From Bacteroidota bacterium (GTDB lineage: Bacteria; Bacteroidota; Bacteroidia; Cytophagales; Cytophagaceae), in the NCBI GenBank assembly GCA_023458555.1, contig JAEWYS010000020.1, positions 186,001 to 250,000 on the forward strand: DNA of 64,000 bases, read 5' to 3'. Positions 7,813-16,618 of the stretch are shown here, in pieces; position 1 is the stretch's first letter; each line of letters starts with the position of its first letter. The translations under genes and the position numbers were made by a program. The notes under the pieces are model-generated. The model worked only from the letters and a program-made list of their open reading frames with translations, did no database searches and had not been told where the DNA came from.

Positions 7813-8655
7813 TTAAAATGAAACAAAGTATTCAGGGTTAACAATTCTGGAATCAAGCCATGTCTCAATCCCAAGGACCGGCAAATCCGATTCTCCGATT
7901 AAACCAATAACATCACCGCCTTTTAATACATTCCCTTCTCTCACGCTTACCTTTCCCTCAAATATATATTTAACAAGAAGATTAAGCTTCGAGGATCCAA
8001 CCATCACAAGGTGATTTTCTTTGTAAGAGCTGTGATGAATTACTACACCATCCACCATTGCAACTACAGGCATACCAGTAGTCGTGTATAACTCAACTCT
8101 TTTATTATTCTCAGGCTTGCTAAATCTGGTTTTTAAAACACCTTCCACCGGCGTATAAAAAGCAACGCCATCGAATGCAAAAATATTATCAATCAACTCT
8201 GAAGCCAGATCCTCATTCTCAAACTTGGCACGCAGAATGGAGTCTTCCGGAGATATACCTGCATTTACTACGGAACTACCATGTTCAAAGTTATTATTTT
8301 TTATATTATCTTCGTTAAGCTTTACTATATCACCGGTTACCAGCATTTTAAACCGATTTATATATTGATCCTTCCGGTCAAGCTCATATGAAAGCGAATC
8401 AACCTTGGAAGACAGAATAATGGTGCGCTTTGCTATCTCCAGCTGAGCATACTCCGGGTTAAACCATTTTGCCAGCACTGTGGAAATTAAGTATACGGAA
8501 AAGAAGAAAGTTATCAAAAATGCAGATATACCGAGTACAATTAATTTAATGTTCGTAAAACGATATGTGCTTCGAATTGCAAAATTTTCTTCATTACGAA
8601 TAATTAAAATAAATCTATTCGTTAACCAATTATAAAATGTATTTTTAAATCTCAA
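7813..8655 (-). CDS. Membrane-anchored M23-like protein with lost catalytic residues
   Basis: 280 residues with a cytoplasmic N-terminus, one membrane span (about 35-57, KLIVLGISAFLITFFFSVYLI), a periplasmic helix (about 75-100) and a C-terminal LytM fold (about 165-275). Zinc ligands of active M23 peptidases are replaced: where HxxxD is expected the protein reads NKRVELYTT, and where HxH is expected it reads LGIETWLD. It is therefore probably a structural or regulatory pseudo-enzyme that binds the bactofilin encoded next. The ORF starts with TTG at 8655; I see no better start. It is the first gene of the bactofilin-atp operon and is divergent from sprE. Confidence 0.8.
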   Translation of the reverse strand: MRFKNTFYNWLTNRFILIIRNEENFAIRSTYRFTNIKLIVLGISAFLITFFFSVYLISTVLAKWFNPEYAQLEIAKRTIILSSKVDSLSYELDRKDQYINRFKMLVTGDIVKLNEDNIKNNNFEHGSSVVNAGISPEDSILRAKFENEDLASELIDNIFAFDGVAFYTPVEGVLKTRFSKPENNKRVELYTTTGMPVVAMVDGVVIHHSSYKENHLVMVGSSKLNLLVKYIFEGKVSVREGNVLKGGDVIGLIGESDLPVLGIETWLDSRIVNPEYFVSF

Positions 8656-8749
8656 GAGCTATTTCAAGTTTTAAAGGTTGTACAGGCAAATTAACCAAAA
8701 TTTTATTTTCCTATTGAAGACAATAGTTCAATATTTCAATATTCGTCTG

Positions 8750-11359
8750 ATGAACTGCATACTAACAATATGCTCTGTTGCTTCGGCCATATTGCTTGTA
8801 TCAGCATGCTCCCAGCATAAAAACACTGTAGCAAGCAAAGCGTTTCACAATACAACGGCTCACTATAACGCTTATTTTCTTGCCCGTGAGCGAATGAAGG
8901 AAGTTGAGCAGAAAATTGTTGCCGGTCATATTGATGACTACAATAAAGTCCTTACAGTATACCCTCTGGTCAATGAGGCTTCGCAAGGATCTATTAAAGC
9001 CGACCTCGAATATATTATTACCAAAGCAGCCCTTCCTATCAACAAGCATCAAAACAGCAAATGGGTAGACGACAGCTACAATCTTATCGGAAAGGCAAGA
9101 CTTTACCAAAAGGAATATAAACTTGCCACACAGACATTCAAATATGTAAATACCAAGAGCGATGATAAGAATGCACGACATGCAGCCATGATATTATTGC
9201 TCAGGACCTATCTGGACAGCCTTCAGATTGAGAGTGCCCGTGCAACAAATGAGTACATCAATAAGGAAAAAATTGCTGAAGTCAATGCAGCCGATCTCTA
9301 TCTGGCTAAAGCTGCATTATATCAGGCAGAAGAAGATTTTCCAAAAATGAAAGCTAACCTTGAGGCTTCTCTGAGCTTTTTAAAGAAAAGCGACCGCAAA
9401 GCAAGAGTCCATTTTATTATCGGCCAGATATATCAGATGGAAGGTAATGATCAGAAAGCTTATGAAAGCTACATGAGCGTATTTAAGAACAATCCTCCTT
9501 ATGAATTATTCTTCTATGCCCGTTTGTACATTGCCCAGGTAAGCTCGCTCGCTGCCAGTGACCAGAAAAAGATTGACAGATATTTTAAGAAGCTCCTTAA
9601 AGATCAGAAAAACATAGAATATCGGGATAAAATATACTATGAAAAAGGGAAATACGAGCTCAAACAGAATCGTTTACCCGAAGCTATTACAAATTTTGAA
9701 ACATCGGTTATTGAGAACAAAGGCAATCAGTTTCAGAAAGCCCGTTCTTATCTCGCACTGGCCAATATATACTACGACAGACTTCAGAAATTTCAGTTAT
9801 CCAAGCTATACTTTGACAGTACAGTAGTTCTTTGGGATAAAAAAGACAAAGACTATGAATGGATAGAAAACCGCCAGAAGATTCTTTCTGAGTTTGTCAG
9901 CTATTATGAGACAGTACAGCGTGAAGACAGCTTGCAGCGTCTGGCAAAAATGGATTCGGTTTCTCTTTCAAAACTCCTTGATAAAATAATTGAAGATGAA
10001 GAGCTGGCAGAAAGAGAGCGTGTAAAACAGCAGGCTCTGGCTGAAAAACGGCGTCAGCAAAATCTGGCAATGGCCCAGGAACAAGATCAGTTTCCTCAAC
10101 TAAATATGCCAAACAAAGGTCCACAGGATTGGTATTTCTATAACGCACCACTGGTGGCAAAAGGAAAAACAGAATTTAAAAGGCTTTGGGGCAACCGACC
10201 GCTGGAAGATAACTGGAGAAGATCCGCCAAACAGTCAATGATAAACTTTGATACTCCGGAACAAGAAGAGGAAGTGGAAGAAATCCAGGTTGACCGGGTT
10301 CAGGATTCCCTGTTAGCTCTTAAAGCAAGAAAAGAATCCATGTATAGTGCCATTCCATTCTCTAAGCAGGAGCTTGACAGTTCCTACGCCCGTCTTGAAG
10401 ATGGACTGTTTAATCTAGGCAAGATCTACAACCAGAAACTTCTGGAGCAGCCTAATGCAATTGCTTCCTTTATGAAACTCATAGATCGCTTCCCTCAGTC
10501 CGAATTAAAGCCGGAAGTATATTATTTTCTTTATCTGATATACAAGAACCTGAACGATGAGCAATATATCACTTTCAGAGAGCGGTTGTTTAATGAGTTT
10601 CCTCAAAGCTTGTATTCAAAGCTTATCAAGAATCCAAATTATCTCGCAGAAAACAAGATCTCTAACCAGAAAGCTGAGGCTATATACAAACAGGCGTTCA
10701 TACTGTACAAAGAAGGTTTATATATTTCATCCGACAGCATTCTGGCCACAATTAATACGCTTTACCCCGACAACGACATAAGAGACAAAATTGACCTCTT
10801 AAGTGTGCAGAACAAGGGAAAAACGGTAAATCCTTTTTTATATAAAAGATATCTTGAGGGATTTGTGGAGCGAAACCCTTCAAGTCCTTTGTTGCCCGAG
10901 GCTAATGCCTTGATTGAACGAACCAGCCGATACATTGAAGAACAAAAAGAAAAAGGTATAGCACTGGAAGCACAGACGAAGTATATGAAGAACTTCAACA
11001 GACCTCACTCTTTCGCTGTTCTCTACAGCGCTGAACAATTAAGCAGCGAACGTATAAAATCTGATCTTGCCAGATATAACAATCTGAAAAAGTTTACGAT
11101 CTCTCTTCCTGAGGACAAAGGAATTTCAGAAGGCACAAAGGTCGTATATATCTCCGGCTTTCCTGACAAGGATACAGCTAAGGAATATATGGATCAATTA
11201 TGCGAAAAAGACAAGGTCTTATCGAAATATGGCAACAGCTGCACTCCTTTTATTATAAGTTCAGATAACTTTGCAATACTCGAACGATCAGGAGACACCT
11301 CTACTTACCTGGACTTCTTTAAAAAGAATTATAACGATCGTTTGATATACGGCGATTAA
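8750..11359 (+). CDS. sprE: T9SS/gliding TPR lipoprotein SprE/PorW
   Basis: Outer-membrane lipoprotein needed for type IX secretion and gliding; it connects motor and translocon components. The frame is open from 8678, but the ATG at 8750 gives a clean lipoprotein signal (MNCILTICSVASAILLVSAC, lipobox LVSAC). The mature protein (about 850 residues) is a helical solenoid of TPR-like repeats with the family's early segment FHNTTAHYNAYFLARERM, a long charged stretch near residues 400-480, and a small C-terminal domain (HSFAVLYSAE... FAILERSGD). PBP1A follows after 18 bp and uvrC after that. The locus faces gldN, so both T9SS loci are close together. Confidence 0.85.
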   Translation: MNCILTICSVASAILLVSACSQHKNTVASKAFHNTTAHYNAYFLARERMKEVEQKIVAGHIDDYNKVLTVYPLVNEASQGSIKADLEYIITKAALPINKHQNSKWVDDSYNLIGKARLYQKEYKLATQTFKYVNTKSDDKNARHAAMILLLRTYLDSLQIESARATNEYINKEKIAEVNAADLYLAKAALYQAEEDFPKMKANLEASLSFLKKSDRKARVHFIIGQIYQMEGNDQKAYESYMSVFKNNPPYELFFYARLYIAQVSSLAASDQKKIDRYFKKLLKDQKNIEYRDKIYYEKGKYELKQNRLPEAITNFETSVIENKGNQFQKARSYLALANIYYDRLQKFQLSKLYFDSTVVLWDKKDKDYEWIENRQKILSEFVSYYETVQREDSLQRLAKMDSVSLSKLLDKIIEDEELAERERVKQQALAEKRRQQNLAMAQEQDQFPQLNMPNKGPQDWYFYNAPLVAKGKTEFKRLWGNRPLEDNWRRSAKQSMINFDTPEQEEEVEEIQVDRVQDSLLALKARKESMYSAIPFSKQELDSSYARLEDGLFNLGKIYNQKLLEQPNAIASFMKLIDRFPQSELKPEVYYFLYLIYKNLNDEQYITFRERLFNEFPQSLYSKLIKNPNYLAENKISNQKAEAIYKQAFILYKEGLYISSDSILATINTLYPDNDIRDKIDLLSVQNKGKTVNPFLYKRYLEGFVERNPSSPLLPEANALIERTSRYIEEQKEKGIALEAQTKYMKNFNRPHSFAVLYSAEQLSSERIKSDLARYNNLKKFTISLPEDKGISEGTKVVYISGFPDKDTAKEYMDQLCEKDKVLSKYGNSCTPFIISSDNFAILERSGDTSTYLDFFKKNYNDRLIYGD

Positions 11360-11377
11360 TTTTCGTACACCAAAACT

Positions 11378-13687
11378 ATGAAGAGAAAGATATTTAGTAC
11401 GCTTGTCATTGCAACCTGGGTAATAGTTCTGGGTGGATTCGGGCTTTTCTATCTATATATTTCAATGGTTGCTCATAATACCGGCAACTATTTTGGCCCA
11501 ATGCCTTCACTGGAAGTTCTGGAAAATCCAAAGACAGAAGAAGCCTCAGAGCTCTATAGTGCCAACAGAGAGCTTATAGGCAAGTACTGGCGGGAGAACC
11601 GCTCACCAGTTGATTTTGAAGAACTCTCACCCAACGTGGTCAAAGCTCTTATTGCGACTGAAGATTACCGGTTCGAGCACCATTCCGGTATTGATGTCAG
11701 AGGAATGTTCAGAGTTTTTTTTAAAACAATAATTTTAAGACAGCGGAGTGCAGGCGGTGGCAGTACTATATCTCAACAATTGGCCAAAAACCTTTTTAAT
11801 ACCAGGGGTTCTGCATATGAAGGAAAACTCCACCAGGGAAACAATAAAGTAGGATTGCTTATCAACAAAACGAAAGAATGGCTAACTGCTATTCGTATTG
11901 AGCAAGCTTATACAAAAAAAGAAATCCTGACCATGTATCTCAATACCGTAGACTTCGGAAGTAACTCATTTGGAATTAAAGTTGCCTCAAATACATTTTA
12001 TAATACCACTCCGGACAGCTTAACAACAAATCAGGCAGCAACACTCATCGGCCTTTTGAAAGCTCCCACTTACTATAGCCCTGTTTATAATCCGGAGAAT
12101 GCCTTGAACAGACGGAATGTTGTGCTGGCACAAATGACGAAATATAAATTCCTGAATGCGGAGCAATATGACACACTGAGCAAAGAGCATCTAAATATCA
12201 ACTATAGCGTGGAAAATCAGAATCAGGGAATCGCTACCTACTTCCGGGGAGTAATTACCAATTATCTTCTATACTGGTGCCGCCAGAATGGCTACGATCT
12301 ATATTCTGATGGTCTGAAAATATACACTACACTTGACATTACTTTACAGAAATACGCGGAAGAAGCAGTAGCAGAACACATGAAGTATCTTCAAAAGCAG
12401 TTCTTCGATCACTGGAAAGGCCGCAATCCATGGATCGACGAAGATGGGAAAGAAATAAAGGATTTTCTGATCTCTGCCGCCCGTAAAAGTGACCGGTTTA
12501 AACAGCTCAGAAATCAATTGGGCAATAATACAGAGGCAATTCTCAAAGAAATGGAGAAACCTGTCAAAATGACCATTTTCTCCTGGAACGGGGATATCGA
12601 TACACTTATGTCTCCCATTGACTCTATCCGATATTATAAGCATTTTCTGCATACAGGCTTTCTTGCCATGGAACCTCAAACCGGTCATATCAAGGCGTGG
12701 GTCGGCGGAATCAATTATAAGCACTTCAAATATGACCATGTAAAACAAGGCAAACGTCAGCCGGGGTCAACATTTAAGCCCATAGTTTATGCCGCCGCAC
12801 TGGATGCGGGCTATCGGCCCTGTGATCAGATCATTGATGCTCCGGTTACTTTTTCAATTCCAACCAATGATGAGCCAAATAAAACCTGGACTCCTAAAAA
12901 TAGTGAAGGCAAATACTCCGGAGAAGTATTCACACTGCGTAAAGCAATGGCAAACTCGGTAAATTCCATTACCGCATTTATGATAAAAAAAATAACTCCT
13001 GCTGCAGTGGTCAACATGGCCAGAAATCTTGGCATACAAAGTCCGTTGGACCCGGTTCCTGCTTTATGCTTGGGAGTGTATGATGTTTCAATATATGAGC
13101 TGGTCGGGGCATACAGCACTTTTGCAAACAACGGAGTCTATACCGAGCCTTTTTTCATTCAACGCATTGAAGATAAGTATGGGAATGTTCTGCAGGAGTT
13201 TATTCCCAAAACTATTGAAGCACTTGATGAAGAGACTTCTTATCTGATGATTCATATGCTAAAAGGGGCTACCGAAGAAAAAGGCGGTACTGCCCTCGGT
13301 CTGCATCGCTTCGGATTGCTCGGCTATGGCAACGAAGTCGGCGGAAAAACAGGTACCACTCAGAACAACTCCGATGGCTGGTTTGTCGGTGTTACTCCTA
13401 AACTGGTCGCTGGTGCCTGGGTTGGAGGTGATGACCGTTCCATTCATTTCAGAACAATGGATCTTGGTCAGGGAGCAAGAATGGCGATGCCGATATGGGC
13501 AAGATTTATGCAAAAGGCTTATGAGGATAGCACCTCCGGCGTAAAAAAAGAGCGATTCCCGGTTCCTCCCGGTTTCAATGTTGAATTGAATTGCAATAAA
13601 TACGTGCAGCGAAGCGAGGGAAATGTTCCTTCTGATACCCTAAAGATGCACTATCAGAATAATATACCAGATGATTTCTTTAATTAA
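11378..13687 (+). CDS. Class A penicillin-binding protein (PBP1A type)
   Basis: Bifunctional peptidoglycan polymerase and cross-linker, anchored in the inner membrane. The 769 residues have one N-terminal span (about 10-30) and a GT51 glycosyltransferase domain with ATEDYRFEHHSG near 93 (catalytic Glu) and GGGSTISQQLAKNLF near 127. The transpeptidase domain has the SxxK motif in PGSTFKP near 464, SVN in MANSVNS near 526, and KTG in GGKTGTT near 656. All key residues are present. Its stop codon overlaps the uvrC start by one base (TAATG). Confidence 0.96.
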   Translation: MKRKIFSTLVIATWVIVLGGFGLFYLYISMVAHNTGNYFGPMPSLEVLENPKTEEASELYSANRELIGKYWRENRSPVDFEELSPNVVKALIATEDYRFEHHSGIDVRGMFRVFFKTIILRQRSAGGGSTISQQLAKNLFNTRGSAYEGKLHQGNNKVGLLINKTKEWLTAIRIEQAYTKKEILTMYLNTVDFGSNSFGIKVASNTFYNTTPDSLTTNQAATLIGLLKAPTYYSPVYNPENALNRRNVVLAQMTKYKFLNAEQYDTLSKEHLNINYSVENQNQGIATYFRGVITNYLLYWCRQNGYDLYSDGLKIYTTLDITLQKYAEEAVAEHMKYLQKQFFDHWKGRNPWIDEDGKEIKDFLISAARKSDRFKQLRNQLGNNTEAILKEMEKPVKMTIFSWNGDIDTLMSPIDSIRYYKHFLHTGFLAMEPQTGHIKAWVGGINYKHFKYDHVKQGKRQPGSTFKPIVYAAALDAGYRPCDQIIDAPVTFSIPTNDEPNKTWTPKNSEGKYSGEVFTLRKAMANSVNSITAFMIKKITPAAVVNMARNLGIQSPLDPVPALCLGVYDVSIYELVGAYSTFANNGVYTEPFFIQRIEDKYGNVLQEFIPKTIEALDEETSYLMIHMLKGATEEKGGTALGLHRFGLLGYGNEVGGKTGTTQNNSDGWFVGVTPKLVAGAWVGGDDRSIHFRTMDLGQGARMAMPIWARFMQKAYEDSTSGVKKERFPVPPGFNVELNCNKYVQRSEGNVPSDTLKMHYQNNIPDDFFN

Positions 13688-15489
13688 TGCTTGCAGAGAA
13701 AGAAACACTAAAAAATTCAATTAAAGAACTTCCTGAAAAACCCGGCATCTACAAATTCTATAATCAGGATAAAGAGTTGCTGTATGTCGGGAAAGCAAAG
13801 AATATAAAAAAGAGAGTATCAAGCTATTTCTCGAAACTGTCAGGGCTTGACAACAAGACCAAAAGGCTGGTCAGCCAGATTGGATCAATAGAGTTTACGA
13901 TTGTTGACTCTGAATTTGATGCCTACCTGCTTGAAAACAACCTGATAAAATCTCACAAGCCCAAATACAATATCCTCCTCAAAGATGATAAAACCTATCC
14001 GTATTTATATGTTTCCTATGAGCGTTTTCCCAGACTAATCAGCACCCGCAAATTAGACAGGAGACTTGGGGTATTTTACGGACCATATACGAGTGTAAAA
14101 GCAATGAACACAGTAATGGAACTGGCTCGCAAACTCTTTGCTCTACGTACCTGCTCTTACAACCTTAGCAAGGAGAACATTGCCAATGGTAAATATAAAG
14201 TCTGCCTCGAATATCATATTGGGAATTGCAAAGGTCCTTGTGAAGACTTAATTGACGAAGAGATATATAATCAGAATATACAACAGATACACCAAATACT
14301 ACGGGGCAACCTCAGCCTGGTGAAACAGTACTTCAGGGAAAATATGCAGGCGGCGGCGACAGCATTAGAGTTTGAAAAAGCCCAGATTCATAAAGATAAA
14401 TTTCAGCTGCTGGAAAAATTTCAGGCAGGTTCAGTAGTGGTTAACCCCAGAATCTCTGATCTTGAAGTAATAACAATTGCCTCTGAAGAAAAAATAGCAA
14501 TTGTAAACTACCTGTTTGTATCCAACGGACTAATTACCAAAACGAAAACAATCGAGGTAAGAAAGAAACTGAATGAAACAGATTCTGAAATTATTTTAAC
14601 AACTCTGGCTGGTATCCAAAAAGAACTTGAGACAAACAACAGAGAGGTTATTACAAACACAGAGATTCAAAGTAAAATTGAAGCCCTCAATATCTTTATA
14701 CCCAAAATCGGAGACAAAAGAAAACTAGTTGAACTCTCATACAAAAATGCATTTTTTGAACTAAGAAAGATAAAATCCCGCAATCTGGAAAAAACGGATA
14801 CAAACATTAAAATCATTGAAACACTAAAAAATGATTTACAACTAAAAAATGTGCCTGCACGCATTGAGTGTTTTGACAACTCCAATATTCAGGGAACTAA
14901 TCCGGTTGCTGCAATGGTTTGTTTCATCAACGGTAAGCCGGCAAAAAAAGAATATCGGCACTTCAATATTAAAACTGTTACAGGTCCGGATGATTTCTCA
15001 AGCATGTATGAAATTGTATCAAGACGCTATAAAAGGCAACTGGAGGAGAAAAAAAACCTGCCGGACCTCATTATTATCGATGGCGGAAAAGGCCAGTTAA
15101 ATGCTGCTGTCAATGCTCTTTCTGATTTAAAACTGTATGGAGCCATCCCGATTATAGGCATCGCAAAACGACTGGAAGAAATATATTTTCCGGAAGATCA
15201 GTATCCGCTATTTCTTGATAAAAAGTCAACGAGTCTGAAATTGATACAGCAAATACGAGACGAGGCGCATAGATTTGCAATCACTTTTCATCGAGCAAAA
15301 AGAAGTCTGAATGCCTTGAAAAGCTCCATTTCGGATATACCAGGCATAGGAGACAAGACGTTCCAAAAGCTCATAAAGGAATTCAAATCCGCAGCAAGAA
15401 TACGCCAGCTCTCACTGGAAGAGCTTTCAGCAATCGTAGGCAGATCCAAAGCACAGCTGATAATTGAGCACTATCAGGGAAAAAGCTGA
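13687..15489 (+). CDS. uvrC: Excinuclease ABC subunit C
   Basis: Dual-incision nuclease of nucleotide excision repair. The 600 residues contain the GIY-YIG domain at the N-terminus (PGIYKF ... LLYVGKAKNIKKR), four cysteines in the segment around residues 155-180 (CSYN ... VCLEYHIGNCKGPC), a UVR motif near 225 (ALEFEKAQIHKDKFQLLE), the RNase-H-like 3' domain (IECFDNSNIQG, DLIIIDGGKGQL) and a C-terminal helix-hairpin-helix (ISDIPGIGDKTFQKL). It is translationally coupled to the PBP gene. Confidence 0.97.
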   Translation: MLAEKETLKNSIKELPEKPGIYKFYNQDKELLYVGKAKNIKKRVSSYFSKLSGLDNKTKRLVSQIGSIEFTIVDSEFDAYLLENNLIKSHKPKYNILLKDDKTYPYLYVSYERFPRLISTRKLDRRLGVFYGPYTSVKAMNTVMELARKLFALRTCSYNLSKENIANGKYKVCLEYHIGNCKGPCEDLIDEEIYNQNIQQIHQILRGNLSLVKQYFRENMQAAATALEFEKAQIHKDKFQLLEKFQAGSVVVNPRISDLEVITIASEEKIAIVNYLFVSNGLITKTKTIEVRKKLNETDSEIILTTLAGIQKELETNNREVITNTEIQSKIEALNIFIPKIGDKRKLVELSYKNAFFELRKIKSRNLEKTDTNIKIIETLKNDLQLKNVPARIECFDNSNIQGTNPVAAMVCFINGKPAKKEYRHFNIKTVTGPDDFSSMYEIVSRRYKRQLEEKKNLPDLIIIDGGKGQLNAAVNALSDLKLYGAIPIIGIAKRLEEIYFPEDQYPLFLDKKSTSLKLIQQIRDEAHRFAITFHRAKRSLNALKSSISDIPGIGDKTFQKLIKEFKSAARIRQLSLEELSAIVGRSKAQLIIEHYQGKS

Positions 15490-15656
15490 AAATTAGCAAA
15501 CTCTTCCATTTCAGAAAAATTCTCTAGTTACTTACTAAAAAGGAAGCTGCTCTATATGTTTGGGTAGCTGACAGACTGTATACACTTGTATAAAGTTAAA
15601 GATCTCAGACTTTTCGTTTACACTTCAATTGTGTAGATTATTTCACAGGTACAAAA

Positions 15657-15685
15657 AAAGAGGCTGCCTTTTAGACAGCCTCTTT
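15657..15685 (-). terminator. Bidirectional terminator between uvrC and gldN
   Basis: Stem AAAGAGGCTG / CAGCCTCTTT with a nine-base loop. On the minus strand it is followed by a T-run that ends the gldK-L-M-N message; on the plus strand it lies 168 bp after the uvrC stop. Confidence 0.85.
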
Positions 15686-15711
15686 CATTTATGAAAAAAT
15701 TAAGCGTTCAA

Positions 15712-16593
15712 TTAGAATTCCCATAGGTTATGCTCGTACTCAAGAAGCTCAAATGCTGCCCATTGAGAAGCAAGAATACCTTTTTGCTGATCTCCACCAT
15801 AGATATCAACCAGATAAGCATCAGAAGGATTGGAAACCTTGATGATATAAGAACTAAACAGTCTTAACTCAAATGCATCAGCAAGATTTCTATGCTCAGA
15901 ATCATTCTGAGGATTATACCACACTGCATTAGGATTATCCTTGAATACCTTTTCTACAAGCTCTTTATACTCATAAGAGGCAACAGGTATTTCAATCCCC
16001 TTAACATTTTGTGGATGGTCTGCAGGAACAAGGATTGTGATCGCATGAATATCGAAATACATACGAGATCTTTGCTTATCGAAAACCAAATCCTCTTTGA
16101 TTTGCATCTGGTACAAATCCTGCGGAAAATAAAACTGAGATCCTAACATAGGCGCAACTTCCGGATGTACTCTCCACTCCGGACCGTACATATCATATAG
16201 CGCCATTGTATCTATGGAGGTAGGTATGCTCATCGCCTCATCAAACTCAGTAATGGTTAACTTACGTCCATCCTTTAAAGAATCAGTAGCATAAGGAGTA
16301 ATTTCGCCACGCTTGGTAGCCTCAATCAAAAGACGGGTAATCTCCTTATTCTTTGAGAAAATGGGCTTGTTTTGTTTCTCTCTAAGATCCATAGCCCTGA
16401 GAATAGTCTTTTTATACATGATATCAGACTCATGGATGGGTCTTAAAGAATATTTATTATAACCATCCGCCTCCTCTTCTACGGCAGAAGAGGAAGAGGT
16501 TGGATAATCAGTCATATCATCCTGCGCCACAGCAGTCCCTGTTAAAAACAGCCCGGCTGCAAGAATTGAGATATAAACACTTAATTTTTTCAT
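15712..16593 (-). CDS. gldN: Gliding motility / T9SS protein GldN (PorN)
   Basis: Periplasmic partner of GldK in the ring-like complex of the type IX secretion system. The 293 residues start with a signal peptide (MKKLSVYISILAAGLFLTGTAVA, cleavage before QDD). The mature part has family features, including the segment around residues 50-75 (RPIHESDIMYKKTILRAMDL) and a C-terminal region with YLVDIYGGDQQKG. It is the last gene of the cluster, 25 bp after gldM, and a terminator follows at 15657-15685. Confidence 0.92.
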   Translation of the reverse strand: MKKLSVYISILAAGLFLTGTAVAQDDMTDYPTSSSSAVEEEADGYNKYSLRPIHESDIMYKKTILRAMDLREKQNKPIFSKNKEITRLLIEATKRGEITPYATDSLKDGRKLTITEFDEAMSIPTSIDTMALYDMYGPEWRVHPEVAPMLGSQFYFPQDLYQMQIKEDLVFDKQRSRMYFDIHAITILVPADHPQNVKGIEIPVASYEYKELVEKVFKDNPNAVWYNPQNDSEHRNLADAFELRLFSSYIIKVSNPSDAYLVDIYGGDQQKGILASQWAAFELLEYEHNLWEF

Positions 16594-16618
16594 AACCTAG
16601 AGATTTAAAATGTTCAAA

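Noticed and set aside
7813..8655. Active M23 endopeptidase
   Set aside because: Both zinc-ligand motifs are replaced, so the enzyme name would mislead.
12344..12748. Antisense frame of 134 codons inside the PBP gene
   Set aside because: It lies fully opposite a strongly conserved gene and has no ribosome site or domain; a shadow frame.
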